Source: Opitutaceae bacterium | GTDB lineage: Bacteria > Verrucomicrobiota > Verrucomicrobiia > Opitutales > Opitutaceae | Assembly (NCBI GenBank): GCA_005792355.1 | Contig: SXSC01000284.1 | Span: forward strand, 1-50,769 | DNA: 50,769 nucleotides | Direction of reading: 5' to 3' | Part shown: piece by piece, positions 19,064-27,122 of the stretch | Position numbering within the stretch: the stretch's first letter is position 1 | How the letters are laid out: the number at the start of each line of letters is the position of its first letter | Translations under genes and position numbers: made by a program | Notes under the pieces: generated by a model | Database searches by the model: none | The model's input: only the letters and a program-made list of their open reading frames with translations | What the model was told of the DNA's origin: nothing

Positions 19064-19264
19064 TCAGGCGGTCGCCAGCTCGTGGCTGATCTTGCCCTCG
19101 ATGATCTCCCGCAGCGCGGTGTCCTCCGGCGTGAGCTTTTCCAGCGACACGACCAGCGGGCGGTTGCCGCGGCGGAGCTGTTTTACGCGGCGCGAAACCA
19201 CGTTGATCAGGATGTTGGGATCCTGGATCGATTTGAGTGCTTCCTTGATGTATTCGTCGCGCAT
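19064..19264 (-). CDS. rpoZ: RNA polymerase omega subunit
   Basis: A 66-aa protein with the omega signature: an N-terminal helix (MRDEYIKEALKSIQDPNILI), NVVSRRVKQLRRGNRPLV, and KLTPEDTALREIIEGKISHEL. It helps fold and place the beta' subunit. ATG 19264 is the start; the frame is open for 53 more codons upstream but that part does not look like omega. It is 88 bases upstream of smpB on the same strand and probably shares its transcript. Confidence 0.85.
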   Translation of the reverse strand: MRDEYIKEALKSIQDPNILINVVSRRVKQLRRGNRPLVVSLEKLTPEDTALREIIEGKISHELATA

Positions 19265-19538
19265 GGCAGGGAGAATTCTCGGTGAAAACCCGCAAGAGGA
19301 ACGACCGCCTCCAGTGCCGTCAACTGCGAATTCCGCACCGAATTTCGCCCCAAACCACGGGTGGCTTTCCCGGGTTGAACCACCCCCGCCTGCCCGACCT
19401 TTTGCCTGGATTTTGACCGCCATAATTTTCCATTGAGCCTCCTCGTCTGCCCTTCAACGTAGCGGCCTGCTCAATACTCAACAGACCTCCGCCGGAGAAC
19501 TGCAAAACGGGATTCCCGCAAGCCACGCCCGGATCCTG

Positions 19539-21293
19539 GTGGCCTTCGTGCTCGTGGCGGTGGTGTTTGCGGTCTACAGCAACACCCTGTCTGCCCCATT
19601 CGTTTTTGATGACCACTCGTCGATCCGCAATAACATCTCGATCCGGGAGTTATGGCCGCCCGCGCCGGCCGAACTCGGAGGCACGCGCGGGCGGCCGGTG
19701 GCTAACTGGTCGTACGCGCTGAACTACGCCTTGGGTGGTTACAGTCCGGTTGGTTTTCATCTCTTCAATACGGCCATCCATGCGGCGTGCGCGTTGACAC
19801 TTTTTGGATTGGTTCGTCGGACCATGCGGCAATCGACGCGGGGCGTCACCTCGGAGCGCGCGGCGAACCTCTTTGCCGGCGCAACCGCACTCATCTGGGC
19901 GGTCCACCCGTTGCACACGGAGTCAGTGACCTATCTTTCCCAACGCACCGAATCGCTGATGGGATTTTTCTACCTGGCCACGCTCTACTGCTTTGCCCGC
20001 GGAGTCGACTCGACCGGGAGACCCGCGGCCTGGCTCGCGCTGTCGGTGGCGGCGTGCTACGCCGGCATGGCCACCAAGGAAACCATGGTCACCGCCCCGG
20101 TCGTGGTTTTGCTCTACGACCGGGCGTTTGCACGCGGAGACCTTTGGCTGGCGTTGCGGACCAGATATCGGTTTTACGCCGCACTCGGCTCGTCGTGGCT
20201 CGTCTTGGCAAGTTTGTTGAGCGGCATCGCCAGCCGCGGGGCCGGGTTCAGCCTCGGAGTGTCTCCGCTGGAATACGCCCTGACCGAAGCCTGCGTAGTG
20301 TTGAACTATCTGCGGTTGTCGGTCTGGCCCGCGCCCCTGATCTTTGACTACGGGGACGACATCGTGCGATCGCTGCGTGAGGCCTGGCCGTGTTGCATTT
20401 TGCTTCTGGGACTGGCCACTGCGGTCTTGATCAACCTCGTTCGTCGGCCGGCGTTCGGCTTCCTGCTGGCCTGGCCGTTTCTGCTCCTGGCCCCGACCTC
20501 AAGCTTCGTTCCGATCGCCTTGCGACCCATGGCCGAGCATCGCATGTACCTGCCTCTCGCCGCCCTGGTCGTGCTGGCAGTGCTTGCCCTCCGTCACGTG
20601 GTGGCAACGGGCAGGTGGATGATCGTGGGACTTCTCAGCATCGTCCTTGGTTCTGTCGCGCATCATCGCAACGAAGCCTACCGCGATGAGATCAGACTCT
20701 GGCGCGACACCGTGACGAAGCGACCAGCCAACAGCAGGGCTCACTTGAACCTGGGCGCAGCCTACTTGAACCGGGGCCAAATCGCGGCGGCCCGCTTCCA
20801 CCTTTCACAGGCTATCGCACTCAATCCGAGAAACCCCGAGGCGTTCGTAAATCTCGGATGTCTCGCCGCGCAGTCCGGTCAATTTGCCGAGGCCTTGGCT
20901 CACTTTGAGGCGGCCCTCCGGCTGAATCCGGCGTCGACCACGGCACTCTATAACCGAGGTTGCGTGCTGCAAAAGACCGGCAAGCTCGCCGACGCCGGCA
21001 GGGCGTTTGCCGAGGCGTTGCGCCTCAACCCGAATTACGGTGAGGCGCACAACAATCTCGCGACCGTACTGGCGGCCGCGGGCAGGTTCGAGTCCGCGAT
21101 CTCTCATTACTCTGAATCGTTGCGGATCGCTCCGGCGGACGCTGAGGTCCACGCGAACCGTGCCGACGCCTACCGGGCGCTCGGGAAGACAACCGATGCG
21201 ATTGCTGACTATCTCACCGCGCTCGCACTGCGGCCCGACATGGTGGATATCCGCAGCAAGCTCCAAGCCCTGCAGTCGGTCCCGCCCAAGTGA
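19539..21293 (+). CDS. TMTC-like GT-C glycosyltransferase with C-terminal TPR repeats
   Basis: A 584-aa membrane protein. The N-terminal 370 residues contain about nine hydrophobic helices, and the first loop carries the paired acidic residues FVFDDHSSI typical of GT-C O-mannosyltransferase-like proteins. MATKETMVTAPVVVLLYDR and TYLSQRTESLMGFFYL match the DUF1736/TMTC region. From about residue 395 there are five TPR units (for example AHLNLGAAYLNRGQIAAARF and AFVNLGCLAAQSGQFAEALA). The predicted role is glycosylation of exported proteins with a lipid-linked sugar. The start is uncertain: GTG 19539 begins in the first helix, and CTG codons lie upstream in frame with no ATG. It stands alone, with rpoZ divergent. 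Confidence 0.8.
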   Translation: MAFVLVAVVFAVYSNTLSAPFVFDDHSSIRNNISIRELWPPAPAELGGTRGRPVANWSYALNYALGGYSPVGFHLFNTAIHAACALTLFGLVRRTMRQSTRGVTSERAANLFAGATALIWAVHPLHTESVTYLSQRTESLMGFFYLATLYCFARGVDSTGRPAAWLALSVAACYAGMATKETMVTAPVVVLLYDRAFARGDLWLALRTRYRFYAALGSSWLVLASLLSGIASRGAGFSLGVSPLEYALTEACVVLNYLRLSVWPAPLIFDYGDDIVRSLREAWPCCILLLGLATAVLINLVRRPAFGFLLAWPFLLLAPTSSFVPIALRPMAEHRMYLPLAALVVLAVLALRHVVATGRWMIVGLLSIVLGSVAHHRNEAYRDEIRLWRDTVTKRPANSRAHLNLGAAYLNRGQIAAARFHLSQAIALNPRNPEAFVNLGCLAAQSGQFAEALAHFEAALRLNPASTTALYNRGCVLQKTGKLADAGRAFAEALRLNPNYGEAHNNLATVLAAAGRFESAISHYSESLRIAPADAEVHANRADAYRALGKTTDAIADYLTALALRPDMVDIRSKLQALQSVPPK

Positions 21294-21371
21294 CCCGAGG
21301 ACGAAACCAGTTGGCTTTGACGACGGTTCGCCGTCCAACGGGACGCCGGGACAAGTTGACGTAGGCGATCC

Positions 21372-22808
21372 CTACTTGTGGTCCCACGGCAATTTAACCT
21401 CGAGCCGGGCGTGCTTCCACACTTCGAAGACCTCAAACATCTTGCCCGGGTTCAGGATGCCACGCGGATCGAGCGCATCCTTGACCGCCTGCATCGCGCG
21501 TACTTGAGCCGGTGTATGCTGGATGCGGAGGAACGGTGTCTTCGCCAACCCGATGCCGTGTTCGCCTGAGATCGCGCCATCCAGCGAGACCACCGTCTCC
21601 ATCAGCCGCCGGACCGCCTTTTCCGCCGCGCGGCACTCCGCCGGCACGGCTTTGTGATACATGATGTTCACATGGAGATTCCCGTCGGCCAGATGCCCAA
21701 ACGTCGGGATGTGCAACCCCGACTCGCGACTCAGCCGCGCGAGAAAGCGCGCGAACTTCACGTAATTTCTCATCGGAATGACGATGTCCTCGTTCAGCTT
21801 CGCGTCACCGAGTTCAAACATCGCGCCCGAACATTTGCGGCGCACCGCCCACAATTGCTCGGCCTCGTCGCGCGATCGCGCGGCTCGGTGCGCCTTGGCA
21901 TGAGTCGCCGCCCAGGCCAGCACGGCCGCCCGCTGCTCCCGCACCTCGGATTTCGAGCCCGCCAACTCCAGTAAGATCACCGGTCGGCCAGCCTGTCCGG
22001 GAAACACCTCCCGACCCGTCGCCCGCTCCGCACAGACAACACTGCCGCGATCGAGAAATTCACAGATCGCCGGCTGCACCCGCAGGCGAAACAACCCGAG
22101 CGCCGCCCGGAGCGCCGCCGTTTCGTCGCGAAATGACGTCAGCAGCGTCCAGCGCGCCGCCGGTCGCGGAATCAGTTTCAACACCGCTTCCGTCACAATC
22201 CCGAGCATCCCCTCGCTCCCAATCCAAAGATCCCGCATGTTGAAGCCCGCGGAGAACTTCTTGGTCGCCGTGCCCCACGCCACGAACTCACCAGTCGGCA
22301 GATAGCCACGCAACGCCACGACGAAGTCGCGGGTCACCCCATATTTTCCGCCATGCATCCCGCCGGCGTTGCACGCAATGTTGCCGCCAATCGTGCAATA
22401 TTCCTTGGACGAAGGATCCGGCGGATAAAACCACCCCTTCGCCTTCGCCGCCCGCTGGATGTTCGCGATCGTCGCACCCGTGCCGACGTGCGCCATGCCG
22501 GCTTCGCCGTCGATCACGATCTTGTCCAGCGCGAGGGTGTCGATCACCCAGCCCCCCCGAACCGGGGTCGCCGCGCCGGTGAGGGTCGTGCCGCGCCCGC
22601 GGGTGGTCACGGGCACGCGGTGCCGGCTGGCGAGTTCAAGCACCACGCCGACGTCCACTTCCTTCCGGATGCGGATCACCGCCACCGGCCGAAACGGAAT
22701 CTTCGCACTGTCGAATGACGCTTCCCTGAGCGAGGACTCGTCCGTGCGGACGATCTTTCCTCCAAGGCGTCGTTTCAGCAAGGCGGTGGCAGCGGCGAAT
22801 GACTTCAT
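21372..22808 (-). CDS. FAD-linked 2-hydroxyacid dehydrogenase (GlcD/D-lactate dehydrogenase family)
   Basis: A 478-aa FAD-dependent oxidase/dehydrogenase of the VAO family. The FAD-binding part includes PFRPVAVIRIRKEVD, VPVTTRGRGTTLTGAATPVRGG, and PPDPSSKEYCTIGGNIACNAGG. The C-terminal cap contains GHLADGNLHVNIMYH and GAISGEHGIGLAKTPFL, with metal-binding His residues as in D-lactate and glycolate dehydrogenases, and LDPRGILNPGKMF at the end. It oxidises a D-2-hydroxyacid to a 2-oxoacid and passes electrons to a cytochrome, a flavoprotein or quinone. ATG 22808 (MKSFAAATALLKRRL) is preferred to 22847. It is divergent from the NAD-dependent hydroxyacid dehydrogenase at 22985. Confidence 0.88.
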   Translation of the reverse strand: MKSFAAATALLKRRLGGKIVRTDESSLREASFDSAKIPFRPVAVIRIRKEVDVGVVLELASRHRVPVTTRGRGTTLTGAATPVRGGWVIDTLALDKIVIDGEAGMAHVGTGATIANIQRAAKAKGWFYPPDPSSKEYCTIGGNIACNAGGMHGGKYGVTRDFVVALRGYLPTGEFVAWGTATKKFSAGFNMRDLWIGSEGMLGIVTEAVLKLIPRPAARWTLLTSFRDETAALRAALGLFRLRVQPAICEFLDRGSVVCAERATGREVFPGQAGRPVILLELAGSKSEVREQRAAVLAWAATHAKAHRAARSRDEAEQLWAVRRKCSGAMFELGDAKLNEDIVIPMRNYVKFARFLARLSRESGLHIPTFGHLADGNLHVNIMYHKAVPAECRAAEKAVRRLMETVVSLDGAISGEHGIGLAKTPFLRIQHTPAQVRAMQAVKDALDPRGILNPGKMFEVFEVWKHARLEVKLPWDHK

Positions 22809-22984
22809 GTCAGGTCGTGAAATGAACCGTGATCCGCGCGCCTGCAAGTCGCGGCCGAACGAATCGGGGGAAAAGCGGAATACGCGGCGGTCGGTTCAGC
22901 CCGGGAGCCCTTCCGGCACGTGACGACTTCACCAAACTTTCGCTTTCCTTTCCGCGGATGCGTGTGCGAGTCTGGCAGCTTGCC

Positions 22985-23965
22985 ATGACCAAGATTCTCC
23001 TCACGACCACCTCGTTCCAAGACACACCGGGCGAGCATCACAAGCTCCTCGCCGACACCGGGTGGGAGGTCATTCGCGCCCGCGGCCCGCTGAACGAGGC
23101 CGACACCCTGGCGGCCGTCGGCGATGTCGACGGCTACATTTGCGGTGACGACCTGATCACCCGCAAGGTGCTCGAGCAGGCGCGGCCGAAACTAAAGGTG
23201 CTCTCGAAGTACGGCATCGGGGTCGACAAGATCGATGTGAAATCCTGCACCGAATTCGGCATCCCGCTGCTGTTCACGCCAGGCGTGAACCACACCACGG
23301 TCGCCGAGCACACCTTTCTGCTGCTGCTCGCGCTGGAGAAAAACTTCCTCTTCCACACCGACTCCACCCGCGCCGGCGGCTGGAAGCGCAAGACCGGCCA
23401 CGAACTTCTCGAAAAAACCATCGGCATCATCGGCCTCGGCCGCATCGGCAAGGAGGTCGCCCTTCGCGCCCGTGCCTTCGGCATGAAGACGATCGGCTTC
23501 GATGTTTATTGGGACGAAAAATTTGCCGCCGCCAATGACGTGAAACGGGCCGCCTCCCTCGACGAAGTCTACGCGGTCTCGGATTATATCTCCCTGCACA
23601 CGAACCTGACCCCCGAGACGCGGGACATGATCGGCGCCAAGTCATTTCCCAAGATGAAAAAGGGGGTCATTATCCTCAACTGCGCCCGCGGAGAAATCGT
23701 CCACACCGCCGACATCGTCGACGCCTTGAAGTCCGGCCAGGTCGGGGGCTACGGCACCGATGTGCTCGATGAAGAGCCGCCCAAGCCCGATCACCCGCTG
23801 CTCAAGCTGCCGAACGCGATCGTCACTCCGCACATCGGCTCGCGCACGCACGAGAGTGTGCAGCGCCAGGCTGTCGCCGCGGTCACGAATCTCATTCGCG
23901 CGATGCACGGCGAAAAACCCCTCGCGCAAATCAACCCCGAAGTCCCGGTCAAAAAAGTCGTCTGA
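22985..23965 (+). CDS. NAD-dependent D-2-hydroxyacid dehydrogenase (phosphoglycerate dehydrogenase-like)
   Basis: A 326-aa two-domain dehydrogenase. The NAD-binding motif GLGRIG is at 150-155, with Asp173 after strand 2. The catalytic set is Arg235 (NCARGEIV), Glu264 (LDEEPP) and His283 (PHIGSRTHES). There is no C-terminal ACT domain, so it is shorter than classical SerA and closer to catabolic hydroxyacid dehydrogenases. ATG 22985 is chosen because MTKILLTTTS begins the catalytic domain. It is 101 bases upstream of a malate/L-lactate dehydrogenase family gene on the same strand, and divergent from an FAD-linked D-2-hydroxyacid dehydrogenase, so one hydroxyacid pathway is likely. Substrate unknown. 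Confidence 0.85.
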   Translation: MTKILLTTTSFQDTPGEHHKLLADTGWEVIRARGPLNEADTLAAVGDVDGYICGDDLITRKVLEQARPKLKVLSKYGIGVDKIDVKSCTEFGIPLLFTPGVNHTTVAEHTFLLLLALEKNFLFHTDSTRAGGWKRKTGHELLEKTIGIIGLGRIGKEVALRARAFGMKTIGFDVYWDEKFAAANDVKRAASLDEVYAVSDYISLHTNLTPETRDMIGAKSFPKMKKGVIILNCARGEIVHTADIVDALKSGQVGGYGTDVLDEEPPKPDHPLLKLPNAIVTPHIGSRTHESVQRQAVAAVTNLIRAMHGEKPLAQINPEVPVKKVV

Positions 23966-23989
23966 AAAAACCACGAGACTACGGACCAC

Positions 23990-24049
23990 GGGACCAAAGG
24001 ACAAAGTTGTCTGGTCTCCAAGGTCCCTTGGTCTTTTGGTCCCTTGGTC
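23990..24049. repeat. Direct and inverted short repeats between two dehydrogenase genes
   Basis: GGTCCCTTGGTC occurs twice (24022-24033 and 24038-24049), and GGGACCAAA (23990-23998) is complementary to TTTGGTCCC (24035-24043), so a 9-base stem can form. It is built almost only from GGACCA/TGGTCC words and lies in the 100-base gap of a probable operon. Confidence 0.5.
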
Positions 24050-24065
24050 ATTTTCTCCCAATCTC

Positions 24066-25160
24066 ATGAGCGAAATCTTCTACGTCGTCCCCGAAGCCCG
24101 GCATAACGCCCTGATCGCCGCCGCGTATCGTAAACGCGGTTACTCCGGCCAGGAGGCCGCCGCCGGCGCGCGTTTTTGCGCCGAAGCCACCCGCCACGGC
24201 ATCCGCACTCACAACGGCCTCAAGGCCCTCCACCTCGATCATCTGCTCGGCGCCGGCGCCGGCGGTTGCCAGCCCAGGGCCAAGATCGAGAAGATCAAAA
24301 CCCGCTTCCGCGGGGCCGCTGTGTGGAATGCCAATCGCAAGCTGGGCCAGGCCACCGGTTACGCCGCCATCGAGCAGGCCATCAAGCTCGCCGACAAATA
24401 CGGCGTCGGCATGGTCTCGGTCGACAATGCCTTTCACTACCTGTGGGGCGGCGGTTACGTGATGGATGCCGCCCGGCGGGGCTACATCGCCTACACCAAC
24501 TGCACCGCCGCGCTCGCCGAGGTCGTGCCGTTTGGCGGCAAGTTCCCGACGCTCGGCACCAACCCCCACTCCTGGGGTTTCCCCACCACCGCGGCAATCG
24601 GCTACCCGATCGTGATCGACTGGGCGACGTCGGTCGTCGCCATGGGCCGCGTCCAGCAGCTCGCGCGCGAGGGCAAGTCCCTCCCCCCCGGCGCCGCCGT
24701 CGACGTCAACGGCATGCCCACCACCGATCCGCAGGCGGCGAAATACCTCCTGCCCTTCGGCGCCCACAAGGGCTACGGCCTCTCCCTGATGAACGAGATC
24801 ATCGCCGCGTTCATCGGGGGCTCACTCCCGACGATCCGCAACCGCTGGAACCAGCAACCCGACGAGAAACACACCTGCGCCTTCTTCTTCCAAGTCTGGC
24901 ATCCCGACGCGATGAACGCCGGGGCATTCGCCAAGGGCCGCAACCAGGCGGAAAACGTCCAGGCCGTGATCGCGGACATTCTCGGCCACGGCAACGAGGG
25001 CTGCATGCTCCCCGGCCAGATCGAGGCGGAGGCCGCCGCGCGTTCGGCGAAGAACGGCGGTCTCCTCTTCTCCGAGGCCGAAATCAACGCCTTCAACGAG
25101 GTTGCCGCCGAGGTGCGCAAAGCCCGCTGGAAACTCGCCGATTTCAAGGTTGCCGAGTAA
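24066..25160 (+). CDS. Malate/L-lactate/sulfolactate dehydrogenase family oxidoreductase (Ldh_2)
   Basis: A 364-aa NAD(P)-dependent dehydrogenase with the special Ldh_2 fold, not the Rossmann type. Signatures are the N-terminal helix with CAEATRHGIRTHN (catalytic His region), MVSVDNAFHYLWGGGY, LGTNPHSWGFPT and LLPFGAHKGYGLSLMNEI. The family includes malate, ureidoglycolate, (R)-sulfolactate and 2,3-diketo-L-gulonate reductases, so the substrate cannot be fixed. ATG 24066 matches the family N-terminus. Together with the two neighbouring 2-hydroxyacid dehydrogenases of other folds it suggests stereo-inversion or oxidation of a 2-hydroxyacid such as lactate or sulfolactate. Confidence 0.85.
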   Translation: MSEIFYVVPEARHNALIAAAYRKRGYSGQEAAAGARFCAEATRHGIRTHNGLKALHLDHLLGAGAGGCQPRAKIEKIKTRFRGAAVWNANRKLGQATGYAAIEQAIKLADKYGVGMVSVDNAFHYLWGGGYVMDAARRGYIAYTNCTAALAEVVPFGGKFPTLGTNPHSWGFPTTAAIGYPIVIDWATSVVAMGRVQQLAREGKSLPPGAAVDVNGMPTTDPQAAKYLLPFGAHKGYGLSLMNEIIAAFIGGSLPTIRNRWNQQPDEKHTCAFFFQVWHPDAMNAGAFAKGRNQAENVQAVIADILGHGNEGCMLPGQIEAEAAARSAKNGGLLFSEAEINAFNEVAAEVRKARWKLADFKVAE

Positions 25161-25161
25161 A

Positions 25162-25183
25162 GTTTTAGCGCCGCGCGGAAACC
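25162..25183. repeat. Imperfect GTTTT..GCGC/GCGC..GAAAC palindrome
   Basis: GTTTTAGCGC (25162-25171) faces GCGCGGAAAC around a central C. It is a variant of the palindrome at 26634-26656 and lies directly in front of the start codon at 25185. Confidence 0.45.
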
Positions 25184-25184
25184 G

Positions 25185-25469
25185 ATGGAGGCCCAGGAGG
25201 AGTTCCTGTTTGCCGACGGGCCGGCACCCGAGCTGCACCTGCCGGATCCGCTCGCGGATTTCTACGCGGAAGTTGCCGCCAAGTGGGAGATTCCGCTCGG
25301 CCAGCCCGTGCACATCGCGCTGCGCGAACATCAATTCGCCGACCTCCAGGGCCGGCTGGAACTTTCTCGCGCGCCCGATCTGCCACTTGATCGCCGCGAG
25401 GCGCTGGCGCTCCGCATCGGCACGATTGAGTTCTCCAGCCGCCAGATCGTCGCTTGGTCGCTCGTGTGA
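25185..25469 (+). CDS. Small protein of unknown function
   Basis: A 94-aa protein, acidic in its first half (EAQEEFLFADGP). It contains LPDPLADFYAEVAAKWEIPLGQPVHIALREHQFADLQGRLELSRAPDLPLD and ends SSRQIVAWSLV. I do not recognise a family. It starts 24 bases after the dehydrogenase and its composition is coding-like, so it may be the last gene of that operon. It converges with the ERCC4-type nuclease gene. Confidence 0.55.
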   Translation: MEAQEEFLFADGPAPELHLPDPLADFYAEVAAKWEIPLGQPVHIALREHQFADLQGRLELSRAPDLPLDRREALALRIGTIEFSSRQIVAWSLV

Positions 25470-25470
25470 A

Positions 25471-25494
25471 GGATTTTCGCCTCCGGCGAGAACC
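25471..25494. repeat. Hairpin between convergent genes
   Basis: GGATTTTCGCC can pair with GGCGAGAACC with one bulge. It sits in the 48-base gap between the 94-aa gene and the convergent nuclease gene and is another member of the TTTTCGC/GCGARAA palindrome group. It has no T run, so a terminator role is only possible. Confidence 0.35.
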
Positions 25495-25517
25495 TGATGC
25501 TCTCGCGTCGCGCGAAA

Positions 25518-26180
25518 TCATGGCTCTTCGAGCGCCCACCGGATTTTCGCCGCCGTCGACTCGCCGATACCGTCAATCCACGTCAGCTCTTCCGCCGACG
25601 CCGCCGCCACACCCTGCACCGAGCCGAAGCGTTCGAGCAAATGCGCCGCGCGCCCGGGTCCGACGCCGGGCAGCCCTTGCAGGATGAACAGTTGACGCGC
25701 ACGTTTGCCTTTCGGGCGATAGCCGGGGCGCGGCAACGCGCCGTTCGCGTAACGCCGCGCCTGCCGCCCAAGATAGACGAGCAACCGGGCGGTTTCGTCC
25801 GCGTCCCGGGCACGCAATAGCGCGATTCCGTGGAACACCCCCACCGTGATCAAGGCACCCTGTAACGCCTCACGTGGCACCCCGATTTCGCCGGTATCGG
25901 CGGCCGTGCCTTCCAAAATGATGATGCCCCGGCGGGCGCCATTCGCGAGGGCCGAGGCCTGCCGGAACAGGCGGCCGTCAATCACCGATTGCGCAAAATC
26001 CGGCAGCGCCTTTCGCTCGACCACAAAATTCTCTTCCACCAGGAAATCGCCAATGCCGAGCCTCCGGACTTCCAGCGCGACATCGTCACGACCGCGTAAC
26101 GCCCCGATCGCACCCCCGGCGTTTTCCCGATCATCCGCCACAATCCGAATCGTGGGATTGACGTTATCCACGCCACCCAC
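25518..26180 (-). CDS. ERCC4/XPF-type structure-specific nuclease with HhH tail
   Basis: A 220-aa protein with the XPF/MUS81/Hef nuclease core: IRIVADDREN (Asp-Arg-Glu region, 11-20), LGIGDFLVEENFVVERK with the signature ERKALPD (55-61), then SVIDGRLFRQ. The C-terminus has two helix-hairpin-helix units (LPGVGPGRAAHLLERFGSV and WIDGIGESTAAKIRWAL). In archaea and eukaryotes this family cuts branched DNA at forks and repair intermediates; bacterial forms are rare and their role is less clear. There is no helicase domain, so this is nuclease plus HhH only. The start is a GTG at 26180, five bases from a palindrome at 26185-26209. It is not near other repair genes. Confidence 0.82.
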   Translation of the reverse strand: MGGVDNVNPTIRIVADDRENAGGAIGALRGRDDVALEVRRLGIGDFLVEENFVVERKALPDFAQSVIDGRLFRQASALANGARRGIIILEGTAADTGEIGVPREALQGALITVGVFHGIALLRARDADETARLLVYLGRQARRYANGALPRPGYRPKGKRARQLFILQGLPGVGPGRAAHLLERFGSVQGVAAASAEELTWIDGIGESTAAKIRWALEEP

Positions 26181-26184
26181 TCTG

Positions 26185-26209
26185 AGGTTTTCGCGTGGCG
26201 CGGAAACCT
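26185..26209. repeat. AGGTTTTCGCG palindrome upstream of nuclease gene
   Basis: Two 11-base arms (AGGTTTTCGCG and CGCGGAAACCT) with a TGG centre and one G-T wobble. It is the same family as 26634-26656 and lies just before the nuclease start codon on the minus strand. Confidence 0.55.
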
Positions 26210-26341
26210 AAAAATCCGCGATCCGCTCCCCTCCCATCACACCGGTGGCCCTTGCGAACCATGGTCCACAGATGGGCATGCCAGCCGCTTCTCGGAATCC
26301 CGCCCGGACATTTTGCACCGCGGCAACCGCAACCGAAGGAG

Positions 26342-26361
26342 GGGCGGTTTACCAACCGCCC
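26342..26361. repeat. REP-like hairpin, first of inverted pair
   Basis: An 8-base stem (GGGCGGTT/AACCGCCC) with a TACC loop; on the other strand the loop is GGTA and CTCC follows the stem. It pairs head to head with 26386-26405. Confidence 0.65.
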
Positions 26362-26385
26362 GAATACGGTCGGTCGACGATTCTT

Positions 26386-26405
26386 CGGCGGTTGGGAAAC
26401 CGCCG
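26386..26405. repeat. REP-like hairpin, second of inverted pair
   Basis: An 8-base stem (CGGCGGTT/AACCGCCG) with a GGGA loop followed by CTCC. It has the same loop and 3' flank plan as the hairpins at 12725-12790, with a different stem. Confidence 0.65.
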
Positions 26406-26633
26406 CTCCCCGCGCAGCGATCGAAATCGTCGCCGAAGTGACGAAGGGAAAAGAGCGGCCACCGAGCAGAAAAGCGCGCGTTCATTTTCGGTGGTATTCT
26501 CCGTGACCTCCTGACGGGCCTCAGTGACCTCGGTGACCAGCGGTTCGATTCCTTCGGCTGCGGCTGCCGCGGCGGGAAAAATGCGGTCGATGCGCTTCCT
26601 TGCTCGACCCGACCCGCCGAAGTCTCAACCTCG

Positions 26634-26656
26634 GGTTTTCGCGCCGCGCGAAAACC
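26634..26656. repeat. Perfect palindrome five bases before tRNA-Arg
   Basis: Two perfect 11-base arms (GGTTTTCGCGC and GCGCGAAAACC) around a single C. Related, less perfect copies are at 25162-25183 and 26185-26209. Its position directly in front of the tRNA suggests an effect on tRNA transcription or simply a tolerated repeat insertion. Confidence 0.65.
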
Positions 26657-26661
26657 TATCT

Positions 26662-26738
26662 GGATCCCTAGCTCAGTTGGATAGAGCACTTGGCTTCGAA
26701 CCAAGTGGTCGGGGGTTCGAGTCCCTCCGGGTCTACCA
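26662..26738 (+). tRNA. tRNA-Arg (anticodon TCG)
   Basis: The cloverleaf is clear: D arm GCTC..GAGC, anticodon stem CTTGG/CCAAG with loop CTTCGAA (anticodon TCG, reads CGA), variable TGGTC, T arm GGGGG TTCGAGT CCCTC, and encoded CCA. The acceptor pairs GGATCCC with CGGGTCT, with a G-U first pair and a C-C mismatch at the seventh. DNA after the 3' end changes to AT-rich accessory sequence, as is usual for a tRNA used as an island insertion point. Confidence 0.93.
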
Positions 26739-27122
26739 TTTTGCCTTTGTAAGCAACTGTTCATCATTCATTTTATCTCATTATAGTTCCAAATTCTGTT
26801 TCGGTTCTACATTGGGCTATTTCGGGCATTTTCGGGCGATAGTTTCCCTTTTTCTTCCCTTTTCCCCTTTCGTACTTCGGAGTCCTTGCTTTCCGATAGT
26901 CTACCTGAGCTGAATCGATCTGTCCTCGGTTGCTGGAATCCGCCCCGCCGAAAGCGCTCTACCCTCAAATCAGGCATCGGGACAACAAGCTCACGGCAAA
27001 GGCGCCCACTCCCCTCTTCCGCTCAGCGTAGCGGACTACACCGCCGGAGTTTTACGTGGTATTCCGAGTCGCCGAGGGGGCAGGACTTTCCCCTTTTCGG
27101 TCCCACGGTCTCGCCAGATTAG
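26739..27122. other. AT-richer intergenic stretch after tRNA-Arg
   Basis: No convincing gene is seen in these 384 bases. The first 150 bases are distinctly pyrimidine- and AT-rich compared with the core. A short hairpin (TCCGCT/AGCGGA, 27017-27034) is present. No integrase gene and no second copy of the tRNA 3' end were found in the window. Confidence 0.5.

Larger units (their letters stand above)
26210..26661. other. Intergenic region rich in REP-like hairpins
   Basis: No convincing gene is seen in this 450-base stretch. It holds the paired hairpins at 26342-26361 and 26386-26405 and the palindrome at 26634-26656. It separates the core region from tRNA-Arg. Confidence 0.5.
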
